This document shows positions 21,365 to 32,337 of a stretch of DNA of 64,000 bases, in pieces (within the stretch, counting starts at the first letter, position 1; each line of letters begins with the position of its first letter). The position numbers and the translations under genes are program-made. The notes under the pieces were generated by a model, which saw only the letters and a list, made by a program, of their open reading frames with translations, had not been told where the DNA came from and ran no database searches. The DNA is taken from positions 1 to 64,000 of the forward strand of contig JAJOZX010001870.1 in assembly GCA_023014485.1 (NCBI GenBank), in the 5' to 3' direction. This DNA is from Bathynomus jamesi. Lineage: Eukaryota > Arthropoda > Malacostraca > Isopoda > Cirolanidae.

Positions 21365-22963
21365 GTGCTTAATGAGTACTTTGCGGAAGTGTTCACCAGG
21401 GAGGATACCCGCGTCATCCCCGAGCCAGGCGTGAGGCACGAAGGTGCTGGCCTGGATAGTGTTAGATGTACCGCGACAGTCGTTGCCGATAGAATAGACA
21501 AACTGAGCGCGTTTAAGGCTCCTTGGCCAGACCAGTTTCTCCCCAGAGTGTTGCGAGAAGTGCGCGACCAGGTGGCTCCCCACCTGGCTACAGTCTTCAA
21601 CAAATCGTTGGAGATGGGCCAGGTGCCTGGTGACTGGAGGGAAGCCAACGTGACCCCTATCTTTAAGAAAGGGGATCACGAAAGTCCAGGGAACTATCGT
21701 CCCATTAGTCTCACTTCAGTTGTAGGTAAATTATTAGAAGGGATAATAGCTGATAGGATCGTTGACCATTTGGATTCCTACAAGCTGCTTGGGGACTCCC
21801 AACATGGGTTTAGACGGCATAGGTCGTGTCTCACCAACTTGCTCGAGTTTTTCCACGTCATGTTGAGTGAGTACGATAAGAGTAGGGCGATTGATATACT
21901 TTATCTCGACTTTCAGAAAGCCTTTGATAAGGTACCTCACCGCCGGCTAATGGCGAAAGTGCGCGCGCTGGGTATCGGTGGGGAAATAGGTCGGTGGATT
22001 GAAAACTGGCTGAGGAATAGGCGGCAGAGGGTGGTAATTAAAGGGGCTAGTTCGGGTTGGGCCTCGGTCACTAGTGGGGTTCCTCAGGGTTCCGTTTTGG
22101 GGCCGCTGTTGTTTATCATTTACATAAATGATATCGACGGTGGCATCGTCAGTCGGATCGCCAAATTCGCTGATGACACCAAGCTTGGGGCCAATGTTGG
22201 GACGCCCGAAGCGATCGAGGAACTGCATGCGGACCTAGGTAGGATAGGAGAGTGGTCCGAAAAATGGCAAATGCCGTTTAACTTGGGTAAATGCAAAGTG
22301 ATGCACATTGGCTACGCCAATCCCGAGTCGGACTACTCGATGTTGGGTAGTAATATCGAGGTGACTGATTTAGAAAAGGGTTTGGGTGTGCTAATTAGCA
22401 GCGATCTTAAGTTTACGAAACAGTGTGTAGAGGTGGAAAAGAAAGCCCAGAAACTTTTGGGTTATATCAGGAGGCAATTTCAGTTTCGGAACAAGGAGAT
22501 TGTGCTCTCACTGTACAATTCCCTTGTTCGGCCGCACCTGGAGTATGCTGTGCAGTTCTGGTCGCCCACCCTCAGGAAAGATATTGAGAGGCTGGAGCGA
22601 GTGCAGGCGAGGGCCACAAAGTTAATCCCTTCCGTTAGGCATATGGGCTACAATCGACAGTTACGCGCCCTGAACTTGTTTTCGCTTGAAACTCGGAGGC
22701 TGCGCGGTCAACTGATCGAGGTTTTCAAGCTCTTACGCGGGTTCAACGATGTCGATTTTAGAAGTATGTTTAGTTTAAATGATAACCCAACTCGCAACAA
22801 TGGTTGGAAGTTGGATTTGAAACGGTTTAGGACTAGTGTGTGTGGGAATTACTTTACGTATAAGATCTGTGACACATGGAACAGGTTACCTTCGGAAGTT
22901 GTGAACAGTTCCTCTGTGGATCAGTTCAAGAAAAGGGTAGACGAAATCTTGCACACTATTTGA
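21365..22963 (+). CDS. LINE A2 ORF2, reverse transcriptase (532 codons)
   Basis: It has a complete non-[21 protein letters not shown] lies at 110-125, [15 protein letters not shown] at 181-195, [11 protein letters not shown] at 237-247 and the catalytic FADDTKLG with FADD at 268-271. The C-terminal region typical of CR1 follows, with basic LERVQARATKLIP. The first methionine is internal; the protein would normally continue from the endonuclease. The open length suggests a relatively young copy despite the upstream frame change. Confidence 0.9.
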   Translation: MLNEYFAEVFTREDTRVIPEPGVRHEGAGLDSVRCTATVVADRIDKLSAFKAPWPDQFLPRVLREVRDQVAPHLATVFNKSLEMGQVPGDWREANVTPIFKKGDHESPGNYRPISLTSVVGKLLEGIIADRIVDHLDSYKLLGDSQHGFRRHRSCLTNLLEFFHVMLSEYDKSRAIDILYLDFQKAFDKVPHRRLMAKVRALGIGGEIGRWIENWLRNRRQRVVIKGASSGWASVTSGVPQGSVLGPLLFIIYINDIDGGIVSRIAKFADDTKLGANVGTPEAIEELHADLGRIGEWSEKWQMPFNLGKCKVMHIGYANPESDYSMLGSNIEVTDLEKGLGVLISSDLKFTKQCVEVEKKAQKLLGYIRRQFQFRNKEIVLSLYNSLVRPHLEYAVQFWSPTLRKDIERLERVQARATKLIPSVRHMGYNRQLRALNLFSLETRRLRGQLIEVFKLLRGFNDVDFRSMFSLNDNPTRNNGWKLDLKRFRTSVCGNYFTYKICDTWNRLPSEVVNSSSVDQFKKRVDEILHTI

Positions 22964-22972
22964 GTGTGTAAA

Positions 22973-23590
22973 GACATTTAGGACCTCAGTCTGCGGAAAT
23001 TTCTTTTCCTATAAAATAGTTAATATCTGGAACCAACTTCCCTCAGAGGTTGGTTCCAGTCAAAGTGTAAATGTGTTTAAAAATAGGCTAGACAAAGTAC
23101 TGAGTACTCTCATAGTTTAAGAAAACTCTGCAGGAGATCGCTTGTACGGTGTCTCTCTGAGCAAACTAAATACAGAGCTATTTATATATTCTCCACTTTC
23201 CTGTAAAATTTCCTTGGCTACTTTTCCAGGGTCAAGGTATTTTCTTCAACCTTTTTCCGTACCTGCCTCTGGCAGGGAGGGAGCGGGGGGTGGGGAGAGA
23301 GCCTTCTACTTTTCTATCCAGTTTTCTACTACTGCTAGGATAGTTGAAAGAAAAATAAACTTTTACAAAATTTCCCTGGCACCCGTTGCCATTGGTACCT
23401 CCTCGGTATGGGCCGCAAGGCCTTTTGAGGTACTTCTTTTCCTTGTAACTCCTTGTAACTCTCTCTGTCTCCCTCTCCCTCTCTCCCTCTCCCTGTCTTC
23501 CTCTCCCTGTCTCCCTCTCTCTGTCTCCCTCTCTCTGTCTCCCTCTCTCTGTCTCCCTCTCCCTCTCTGTCTCTCCCTCTCTCGGGCGTA
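22973..23590 (+). mobile_element. CR1-like LINE family B, short 3' fragment (copy B2)
   Basis: It starts at AAAGACATTTAGGACCTC, matching B1 from about 19826. It keeps the last 49 codons of ORF2 (stop near 23120), the family B 3' UTR, then the CCGTTGCCATTGGTACC segment and a C/T-rich tail. It is fused directly to the ORF2 end of A2 at a short microhomology (GTGTAAAG). Confidence 0.83.
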
Positions 23591-23988
23591 GCCTCTGGGT
23601 CTGGTGGGATATCCCTTGAACACTGGATTCTAAGAGTCTGGCCGCTTGTGAGTGACTAGTAAGACTTAGTAAGGGGCTGCATCTCGCTCTCGCTCCTGGC
23701 GGGAAATCCGTGACGCCTGCGTCGCGAGTGTTTGTCAATTGGTAGCTGCGACACGTTTGGGACTGTCCGGCCCTGGGGAGACTTATGGTCGGTGCGGCAG
23801 CAGTGAGAGGTGTAGTCTTCTGGATGGGATGAACGTCACTTGCAAATCGGCGGATGCGTCGATGCGCGGGAAGTATTCACCCCCCCACCTCCTTTTTTAT
23901 ATACTGGTCATAACGTTTTTGAAAGTTTTCATTGCTAGAACGGTTTATCTTATTCAGAGTATACAGAGTTCGAGAAAAAAAAATTACA

Positions 23989-25284
23989 ATGACTGGACCG
24001 CAGAAACTGAAGGCTGAATGTGCGAGGTGTGAAGTAAACCAGTGGGTGACGAACATCAAAGAAGCCTGCTTCGCGAAGATCAACCACTCCACCATGTGCC
24101 GCTTTTGCGAACTCATCCAGTTTTACGAGAAGCTAGAGGAGAGGGTCCGGCGGCTCGAGTCGTCCAAACCAGCTGTTCGAGGTGCGGCGGTCACTGACGC
24201 GGCTGCGCCCTCCATCCCGGAACTCATTGATAGGATAGCTGCCGTGGAAAGGCGGTCCAGCGATGGATTGGACAGAGCTCGGCACCGCTGAGAAAGGGTA
24301 GAGGTGCAACCGGGGGCCAGGGTACAAAATCAGTGCGAGGAATCGCCAGCGACCCACGTGGAATGCACGGAACCGCGGCGCAAGGTGGAGGGCGTAAAGA
24401 AGGGGCCGATAGAGAAGGGTGGGAAGGGGCCGATAAAGAAAAAGGGTGGGAAGGGGCCTACTGATGGCCCAAAAAAACCGAAGGATGTGGCTGCCGGTCG
24501 GGGTGGGTCGGGTGGTGTAAGTGCGTCTATGGGTGGCGTAGGGTATCGAAAGGTCTCGGGCAAGAAGGCTGCGAAGCCGAAGCCTGAGACCCCAGTTGCC
24601 CCCGTCAGGACCTCCAACCGCTTTAGTCTCCTTTGCTCGAAGGAGGAAGACACCATTTTGATTGGGGACTCGCAGATCAGGGGCCAGGAGAAGTACTTTG
24701 CTTCTGCAAACCGGGACCGGAGGAAGGTAAGGTGCTTACCTGGGCGGGGAACGGCGCACTTAAGGAAGGAGGTAGAGAAGCTGCGCGTGGCTAGTCGGAG
24801 GACTGCGATCGTTGTCCACGCTGGTGGCAACGACCTGTTCCTCAAAGGCGGTAGGGTACGTCTTACAGAAGTGATCATCACCGAGATCATGTCTCTTGCG
24901 GATGATCTAAAACTGAAGACAGACAGGGGAATGTTGGTGGGTATTTTACCGCGGATGAATGCCAGTGACCACGCGCTCAGTAAAGTCATTGGCATCAACA
25001 AGAGGGTGCAAGACTTGTGCGTCCCAATGGGCGTGAGGTTTATTGACCCGTTCGACGCATTTTCGGGTAGGTGGGACCTTTACCAGAGGGATGGTGTCCA
25101 CCTCAATAACAAGGATAAAGGTGTGCTAGGCGCGCTGCTCGACCGGCACCTATACAGAATGGTGAGGTCGAGCCCGGAGAGAGATGATGGGCCCCCACGG
25201 GGAGAGATGATGTTGAGCCGGTGGTGGACGTACCTTCAACTGAAGGGTGCGGACTTCCTGCGGAAGTTGCCCCCTCGTTGGTGA
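23989..25284 (+). pseudogene. LINE A3 ORF1: zinc finger, coiled coil and SGNH esterase, one in-frame stop
   Basis: The likely start is the ATG at 23989, directly after an A run. The N-terminal part has a Cys/His cluster (CARC...CFAKINH...CRFC) and a charged helix. An in-frame TGA at 24289-24291 interrupts it; the same frame then continues through a Lys/Gly-rich linker. In the 326-codon second part, the SGNH esterase blocks are GDSQ at 121-124, GGND at 174-177 and DGVHL at 263-267. The esterase in CR1 ORF1 is known; its substrate is not settled. The same ORF1 start recurs at the end of the window. Confidence 0.85.
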
Positions 25285-25330
25285 GGGGCTCTTCAACTCC
25301 TGATAGCCCTGGCTGTTCGGGAAACGGGTT

Positions 25331-26379
25331 GTGCTAGGGGGCGGTCAGAATAGGGAAGGCTCCCTCCGTGCAATGCTTTTTAATGCTAGGTCGATTAGGA
25401 ATACGTTTTGCGAGCTACGGGAGCTCTTAGCATCAGAATACCAGGATATCGTTGCTATCACCGAGTCCTGGACTCATACTGATCGTAGGGACTACGTTGG
25501 GGGAGTTCGAAATTCTCGGGTATAGAATGTTTCGCAAAGACCACACCCATAGGGAGGGGAGGGGTACTAATATACGTTAGGGACACGTTGAGTCTAGTTG
25601 ACGGCCAGTTCCGATCGGAACGGGAGCTGCTTGGCGTCGATCTGAACGTGGGAGGTACGAACTATAGGTTAATCCTGGTATACAGACCTCCGCATCTTCT
25701 CCTCGAGGAGGATACAGCCCTGTACACCGAACTCCGCAGCCTGCTAAGGGATAGGGTGTGTGTAGTTTTAGGAGACTTCAACTGTCGCGGCATAAAGTGG
25801 GAAGACAGGACTTCTGATGCTGAAGGGAGGAGGCTAGTTGACTTTGCTGATGCGAACTTCCTCACTCAGTGGGTCAATGAGCCTACACGAGGCGAAAGCG
25901 TTCTAGACTTAGTATTCACGACCGAAGACAACCTCGTCACTGGCCTCACCGTTGACGAATCGTTCGGCGGGAGTGATCACGGTCTGATTGGGTTCCGTGT
26001 GTGCGTCCCTCGGGTGAAGCGTAGTAACTCGAGAGGCAGTAAGCTCGATCTACGGCGGGCGGACTTTGTTAGCCTCCGGAATAGCGTAGGTGAGATAGGG
26101 TTAGTGGTGGGCGGCGATGTTGAGGGAGTGTGGAGTGCATTCCGGGACGAGTTTATGGTGCTGCAGTCTGCTGCCATACCCTCAAAACCGGTCACCCCTG
26201 CTTCAACGCAGCCTAAGTGCTTCAGTCGTGACATCGTTTCGGCTATCCGAAATAGGAAAGTAGCGTATAGGAGGGCGAAGGCCAATCGTTCCAATCGTTC
26301 CCATGAGAACACTGAAGCGTATGTCCGCCGGTGTAGGGAAGTGAAGGCGAAGGTTAGGCTAGCGAAACGTAACGAATAA
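25331..26379 (+). pseudogene. LINE A3 ORF2, endonuclease part
   Basis: The N-terminal piece (25331-25525) shows the APE start (AMLFNARSIRNTF and the catalytic ITESW). A frame change near 25510 then separates it from the rest (25588-26379), which has GDFNCRGIKWEDR and GGSDHGLIGFR. The frame ends in an early TAA at 26377-26379, where copy A2 has a Glu codon. Confidence 0.85.
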
Positions 26380-26386
26380 CTATGGG

Positions 26387-28046
26387 TTGCAAGCCTCTGC
26401 AAGGGGAACCCTAAGGAGTTCTTCAGTTATGTTAATAGTAGAAAGCCCATTAGAAGCGGGCATCGCTAATGTGCTTAATGAGTACTTTGCGGGAGGGTTC
26501 ACCAGGGAGGACACCCGCGTCATCCCCCAGCCAGGCGTCAGGCACGAAGGTGCTGGCCTGGATAGTGTTCGATGTACCGCGACAGTCGTTGCTGATAGAA
26601 TAGACAAACTGAGCGCGTTTAAGGCTCCTGGACCAGACCAGTTTCTCCCCAGAGTGTTGCGCGAGGTGCGCGACCAGGTGGCTCCACACCTGGCTACAGT
26701 CTTCAACAAATCGTTGGAGACGGGCCAGTGCCTGGTGACTGGAGGGAAGCCAACGTGACCCCTATCTTTATGAAAGTGGATCACGAAAGTCCAGGGAACT
26801 ATCGTCCCATTAGTCTCACTTCAGTTGTAGGTAAATTATTAGAGGGGATAATAGCGGATAGGATCGTTGACCATTTGGATTCGTACAAGCTGCTTGGGGA
26901 CTCCCAACATGGGTTTAGACGGCATAGGTCGTGTCTCACCAACTTGCTCGAGTTTTTCCACGTCATGTTGAGTGAGTATGATAAGAGTAGGGCGATTGAT
27001 ATACTTTATCTCGACTTTCAGAAAGCCTTTGATAAGGTACCTCACCGCCGGCTAATGGCGAAAGTGCGCGCGCTGGGTATCGGTGGGGAAGTAGGTAGGT
27101 GGATTGAAAACTGGCTGAAGAATAGGCGGCAGAGGGTTGTAATTAAAGGGGCTAGTTCGGGTTGGGCCTCGGTCACTAGCGGGGTTCCTCAGGGTTCCGT
27201 TTTGGGGCCACTGTTGTTTATCATTTACATAAATGATATCGACGTGGCATCGTCAGTCGGATCGCCAAATTCGCTGATGACACAAGCTTGGGGCCAATGT
27301 TGGGACGCCCGAGGCGATCGAGCAACTGCGTGCGGACCTAGGTAGGATAGGAGAGTGGTCCGAAAAATGGCAAATGCCGTTTAACTTGGGTAAATGCAAG
27401 GTGATGCACATTGGCTACGCCAATCCCAAGTCGGACTACTCGATGTTGGGAGTAATATCGAGGCGACTGATTTGGAAAAGGACTTGGGTGTGCTAATTAG
27501 CAGCGACCTTAAGTTTACGAAACAGTGCGTAGAGGTGGAAAAAAAGCCCAGAAGTGTTGGGTTATATCAGGAGGCAATTTCGTTTCGAACAAGGAGATTG
27601 TGCTCTCTCTGTACAATTCTGTTCGGCCGCACCTGGAGTATGCTGTGCAGTTCTGGTCGCCCACCCTCAGGAAAGATATTGAGAGGCTGGAGCGAGTGCA
27701 GGCGAGGGCCACAAAGTTAATCCCTTCCGTTAGGCATATGGGCTGCAATCGACGTTTACGCGCCCTGAATTTGTTTTCGCTGGAAACTCGGAGGCTGCGC
27801 GGTCAACTCATCGAGGTTTCTCAGTTCTTACGCGGGTTCAACAATGTCGATTTTAGAAGCATGTTTAGTTTAAATGATAACCCAACTCACAACAATGGTT
27901 GGAAGTTGGATTTGAAACTGTTTAGGACTAGTGTGTGTGGGAATTACCTTACGTATAAGATCTGTGACTACCTTCAGAAGTTGTGAACAGTTCCTCTGTA
28001 GATGTGTTCAAGAAAACGTTAGACCGAATCTTGCACACTATTTGAG
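26387..28046 (+). pseudogene. LINE A3 ORF2, reverse transcriptase part
   Basis: RT homology continues through three frames: 26387-26758, 26728-27345 and 27525-27986. Breaks include a lost base pair near 26728, a lost G near 27244 just before the FADD segment, and several indels at 27440-27620. About 50 bases found in A2 are missing near 26455, between short GCGG repeats. The C-terminal LERVQARATKLIP segment survives. Confidence 0.85.
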
Positions 28047-28117
28047 GGTGACAGAATTTTTCCCTGGCACCCGTTGCCATTGGTACCTCCTCGGTATGGG
28101 CCGTAAGGCCTTTTGAG

Positions 28118-28729
28118 GTCTCTCCCCTCCTCTCCCCCGTCTCTACTTTATTGTTGAGATTAGGCCAAGCACTATCGCTTATTAATTAGACTTAATTTAT
28201 TCCTTTTCCGGTTTTAACCAACATAATTCCGTATTATTTAAATTCTGTTTTTTCGGCTGTTTCTCTGGTATAGTTAACGTGAAATAATTTTGCATTGTTT
28301 TAGACGGTCGTTACAGATTGCATTTTCAGACGAGTTACATAGTAAGATTTGTATATTCGTGTCTATTTCCGTTTCCGGTCAACACGTGCTCTCGCAAGTC
28401 CATTTCCTGCATTCACAACTTCGCCCCCACGATCCGTTGTATAAATTAAACTAACAGATTATATTATTTAAAGTAACAGCATTCTGCATTGTTATAAACG
28501 GCTCCCTGCAGATCCCATTCAGTTCCGTATTCAATTCCATTTCCGGTCTGTAACACGTGCCACTCGTTTGCGCATATTTATTTATTTCCGTATTTCTGCA
28601 TTCACCATTCCTCCCTCACTAACCAATATACTAATTAAAATAGCATTGTATTATTTAAATTAATATCAGACTGCACTGTTACTAACGGCAGCCCACAGGT
28701 TCCATTCAATTCTGTATTCAGCTCAGTTA
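28118..28729 (+). repeat. Degenerate tandem repeats, leader of an outer CR1-like LINE (part 1)
   Basis: No coding potential. Anchor words recur: TTTCCGGTC with ACACGTG at 28372 and 28540, and the interrupted third copy at 28727 that resumes at 42806. Spacing is about 168 and 187 bases. ATTATTTAAA and GCATTGTTA elements recur between anchors. The sequence continues on the far side of the BEL element, and finally leads to an ORF1 start at 63947, so I infer a LINE 5' leader. Confidence 0.6.
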
Positions 28730-29518
28730 TGGAAAAACTATACACGCTTACAACATGGTATCGTATGTGGTACCTTTATTTCATAATTAAATATAAATTA
28801 TTAATTAATTGAATTAAATATCTATACAAAATTGCCTCGGGATTGGCGACATAGCCAAATGGAAGTGAAATGATTGCCATACATACATACATAGAACCCG
28901 TATGTCGGCATCGGGCCTACATAACCACGAGAAACAAATTTATTATTTCGTGTTCGAGAGAGGAACAAACAAAACTTGGCCAAATCAACAATTTATAATA
29001 AAAATACGAAGATTATATTTGAGGAGTGGCGAACTGAGAGCTGCTTAGTAAGAGCAAAGCTTTAAGCAAAGGAAGATGTACTAAGTCTTCTTTAAAGTTC
29101 TGAGTGAATTCCTTATAATATATAACTTAATAACTATAAAAAGGATAGGCCTATACCTTCAGGTTTAATTAGTGACTACCTATATTAGTTACAAAGTGTC
29201 AACTCACAGTGTAGGCTCCATCGTAACGGGCCTACATCGAAGAAGATCGTCACGCCCTACATTGAAGCAAACTAAGGCCCAGCGAAAATAAGTTGGGAAA
29301 AATTTATTTCGTTCACATATAGGCATCTAAAGTCCTGAGGCTAGAATTACCGACAACAATTAAATATAAAGAGGTCTTTTGAAGACCTACACATACATAA
29401 CTCTCTAACGAAAAAACATAGGGCTTTTGTCGTTAACTCTCTACTGAAGTCTGCTGGAAATTTCCAACAGATGAGGGTATCAGGCAATGAACCCATAGCC
29501 CCATATAGTTTTTTCACA
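28730..29518 (+). repeat. BEL/Pao 5' LTR (789 bp)
   Basis: Begins TGGAAAAACTATACACGC and ends TTTTTTCACA. It is directly followed by the primer site. It contains a CATA run one unit longer than in the 3' LTR and several GGCCTA words. Confidence 0.92.
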
Positions 29519-29700
29519 TGGTGGCCCGTATGTGGGGAACTGATCCCTCTAAAATTTACACTGACACACACAGTGGCTAGGCTTAGATTATTAGGCCTAA
29601 CTCCAATTTCAACCATAAGCCCACTGTATTTTTTCTACATGGTGGGCCGTGTAACAGGGGAACCGATCCCTTTACCTTTACACTAACACAAACTCTACCT
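29491..29700 (+). repeat. Imperfect duplication of LTR end and primer site
   Basis: The segment 29491-29580 (LTR end, primer site, GATCCCTCTAAAATTTACAC) is repeated imperfectly at about 29616-29700, with ATTTTTTCTACATGGTGGGCC in place of the first site. The second copy sits inside the leader and has no LTR behind it. Confidence 0.7.
29519..29530 (+). other. BEL/Pao primer binding site
   Basis: TGGTGGCCCGTA directly abuts the 5' LTR and fits the 3' end of tRNA-Ile (family knowledge, not searched). A second, similar site (TGGTGGGCCGTG) lies at 29640-29651. Confidence 0.6.
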
Positions 29701-29737
29701 TCACACTAACCGTAAAGAAAGGCTTGTTCATTTAACG

Positions 29738-29925
29738 GACTTAACTCATTTAGGTCCTATAAAAATAGGCCCAAACCTAAGCCTATTTAGTAGGCCCACA
29801 ACATTAAGCCTATTGCATAGGTCCTACTCTAACTCAAAACAAAGCCTTGTAGATTTAACAGGCTTAACTCATTTTAGGTCCTATAAAAATAGGCCCAAAC
29901 CTAAGCCTATTTAGTAGGCCCACCT
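29738..29925 (+). repeat. Direct duplication in the BEL/Pao leader
   Basis: A block of about 65 bases (TTAACTCATTTAGGTCCTAT through TTTAGTAGGCCCAC) occurs at 29738-29802 and again at 29860-29925, almost unchanged. The spacer between them is also GGCCTA-rich. No coding is seen here. Confidence 0.75.
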
Positions 29926-30081
29926 TACTTTACCTTACTTTTTCACTCAAGGCCTATCCTAACTAAAAACGTAAATTTTTAATTCAAACTTTGGCGCAGG
30001 TTATATAAAAAACTTATTACAGTAATTTAACTCGCTCAACATCATAAAATTAAACTCGGAAGTTTAACACTGACAACGATT

Positions 30082-31199
30082 ATGGAAGACTTGGACAAAA
30101 GGGTAAAAAACTCAGACCAAGAAAACAAAAACACAGACCTTGGAGCTATGGCACCATCTCAAAATTACAAAAAATTAATGAGAAAAAATCAGCACGTAAA
30201 GGTGTCATCACCAAACTGTACAATGATTACAAACAGAAAGAACCTACAAGATATGATCTTGAAACAACATTAAATTCTATTACTCGTTACAAACAAGAAA
30301 TTCTCACACTAGATGAGGACATAATTACAGAAATTGATGACACAATTGACCTAACAGATGATGAGTATTCTACTCTCCTACTTGACAGTGAAAATTACAT
30401 TACAAAAATTTATTCCTATATTTCTGAAATTCAAAACCAACTTGACGAGTATAAAAAACAAGACACAAATGAAAGCTTCTTAGAAGCTATCCGAAATGCT
30501 TCACTTAGCTCTCCCAACATGGCTGAGGGCAATGAACTAAAATCAAAATTGCCTACACTTGATGTACCCACTTTTGAGGGTGACAGAGCCAAATTTCAAT
30601 CTTTTATTGAAAAATTTCATAGCCTTATAGGTAATAAAAACTACATTACAGATGTTGATAAATTTAGTTATTTAGTGAACTATCTGAAAGGCCCGGCCTT
30701 AATATTAGTGAAATTACTGCCAGCCATAGGTACTTCTTGTTCTGTGGCAATAGAATTACTTAACAAAAATTACATGAATAAGGATGAAATTATACATGAT
30801 TTGGCTCTTAAAGTAATGAACATGCGAACCCCAAAAGACAACTATGATGACCTCTTTGACTTTTACTGCGAGTTTGAATGTCTCAAGGGACAACTTAAAA
30901 ACAATAATTTAAACATCGCAGAAACAGCTTGGATCATTCAAGCTGTTGTTTTTGAAAAACTCCCTTCTAAAGTCAAAGAGATATTTCATCAGAGAACAAT
31001 TGACATATACCCTAGCCTTAATAAGCTAAGAGAAGATTTCCCAACTGTACTTGCACTTTACAAATCAAGTTACACACTCCCAAAATTTAACACAGTACAA
31101 GAAAAAACCAACATTGCAGAAAACCAAAAACCTAACAAAAGATTTCAACACTCACCAGTTACATCAAAACAACCGCAAAACTCATTTTGCAGGAAATAA
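30082..31199 (+). pseudogene. gag: BEL/Pao Gag, N-terminal and capsid region
   Basis: The start is the ATG at 30082. A frame change near 30195 moves the sequence into the frame that is open from about 30200 to 31199. The capsid-like part includes LPTLDVPTFEGDRAKFQSFI and FSYLVNYLKGPA, which are typical of Pao Gag (DUF1759-like). The frame ends at the TAA at 31197-31199 and is overlapped by the next frame, which continues into the zinc knuckles. Confidence 0.82.
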
Positions 31200-32289
31200 A
31201 GTGACAGAAAAAGATTCAAAGACCCCTACTCTACAAAACTTTAATGTAACTACTTTTGAGTATAACCCCTTTCCATGCAAATTTTGTTTTAGCAGTGAAC
31301 ATTATTGTACAAAGTGTCCCAAATGCACAGACTTCACACCAAGGTCAAAACGTTGTGAACAACTAAACTTATGCAAAAAATGCACTGGATCAGGGCACCA
31401 TAAGTCAAACTGCAAATCAAATTTGAAATACAATTGTAAGTTTTGCAACAGTTTTGACCATGTTACCCCCATGTGTAATACACAAAAAGACATTGGAAAA
31501 ACTTACAAACATTATGAACAAACACCCAAATCGAACCAAAACAAACAGAAACAAACTCAGAATGCTATGAATGGGCATATCAGTTCATCTAGCATTAACC
31601 ACAATTCAAAAATTCTTTTACCAACCACAACCTTGGAAATCCAAGACAAAAGGGGACAAATAGTACAGGTTAGGTGTCTTTTAGATACCTGCTCACAACA
31701 AACATTTGTGACCAAACAACTGGTAGAAAAATTGCGACTTCAGAACCAACAAGGAAATGAAGATCTCTCTATTTCATCATTTACCAATAAAAACCCAGTA
31801 CAAGCCAGTTTTAAAACTGCAAATGTAACTTTAACTCTTGATGGAACATTAGAACCCCTTAAGGTTGTTGTTGTGGACAAAGTAGAACAAGAAAAAATAC
31901 AAATAGCTGGGTTAAAACAAACTTTGCTACAACTTCAAAATAAATACACGATAGCTGATAAAACCTTTAATGTAGATGTAGTTGATGATATACATATGCT
32001 CATGGGGGCTGACTATCTTCATCTGGTCCATAGAAGCATCATTAAAATTGGAGATGGAATAGCCATACAAACTCCCTCAGGTATTGCACCTTTGGGTGAC
32101 GTAACTAAATACCATCTTACTACTGACACAGAAAACACAGAACATGAACAAAATTCACACGAAACAAAATCACCACATTCACAAATTTCTGACTATGTGA
32201 CAAACTCGAACAAAAACAACACTGTCATAATCCCACATCATTTGAATGAAAATGATTCCACATTGGATGAAGGGTTACAGCAGTTGTGA
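31051..32289 (+). CDS. BEL/Pao Gag zinc knuckles and aspartic protease
   Basis: Useful homology begins after the overlap, near 31190. Two clear knuckle-like clusters are CKKCTGSGHHKSNC (108-121) and CKFCNSFDHVTPMC (129-142), and a degenerate third is CKFCFSSEHYCTKC. The protease has CLLDTCSQQTFVT with DTC at 212-214 in place of DTG or DSG, a variant found in Pao elements. The frame stops at the TGA 32287-32289, where the conserved FW/LW position before ESLGI is expected; RT continues in the same frame. Confidence 0.85.
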   Translation: MHFTNQVTHSQNLTQYKKKPTLQKTKNLTKDFNTHQLHQNNRKTHFAGNKVTEKDSKTPTLQNFNVTTFEYNPFPCKFCFSSEHYCTKCPKCTDFTPRSKRCEQLNLCKKCTGSGHHKSNCKSNLKYNCKFCNSFDHVTPMCNTQKDIGKTYKHYEQTPKSNQNKQKQTQNAMNGHISSSSINHNSKILLPTTTLEIQDKRGQIVQVRCLLDTCSQQTFVTKQLVEKLRLQNQQGNEDLSISSFTNKNPVQASFKTANVTLTLDGTLEPLKVVVVDKVEQEKIQIAGLKQTLLQLQNKYTIADKTFNVDVVDDIHMLMGADYLHLVHRSIIKIGDGIAIQTPSGIAPLGDVTKYHLTTDTENTEHEQNSHETKSPHSQISDYVTNSNKNNTVIIPHHLNENDSTLDEGLQQL

Positions 32290-32337
32290 CTAAAATCAGT
32301 TGGCATAAAGGACAGTACAATTACACATGAAGACCAA

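Larger units (their letters stand above)
20521..22972 (+). mobile_element. CR1-like LINE family A, copy A2 (5'-truncated)
   Basis: It begins at AACTATAGGTTAATC, matching copy A3 at about 25661, so ORF1 and the first third of the endonuclease are missing. It runs to the ORF2 stop (TGA at 22961-22963) and then changes within a few bases into family B sequence. It lacks the family A 3' UTR. A2 is the best preserved RT in the region. Confidence 0.88.
23591..28117 (+). mobile_element. CR1-like LINE family A, copy A3 (near full length, broken)
   Basis: It contains a GC-rich 5' leader (about 23591-23988), ORF1, ORF2 and a 3' UTR with the GGTACCTCCTCGGTATGGGC block, ending in C-rich sequence near 28117. 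ORF1 with an SGNH esterase followed by an APE endonuclease/RT ORF2 is the CR1 layout. Stops, frameshifts and an internal deletion of about 50 bases near 26455 show that it is not active. Confidence 0.87.
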
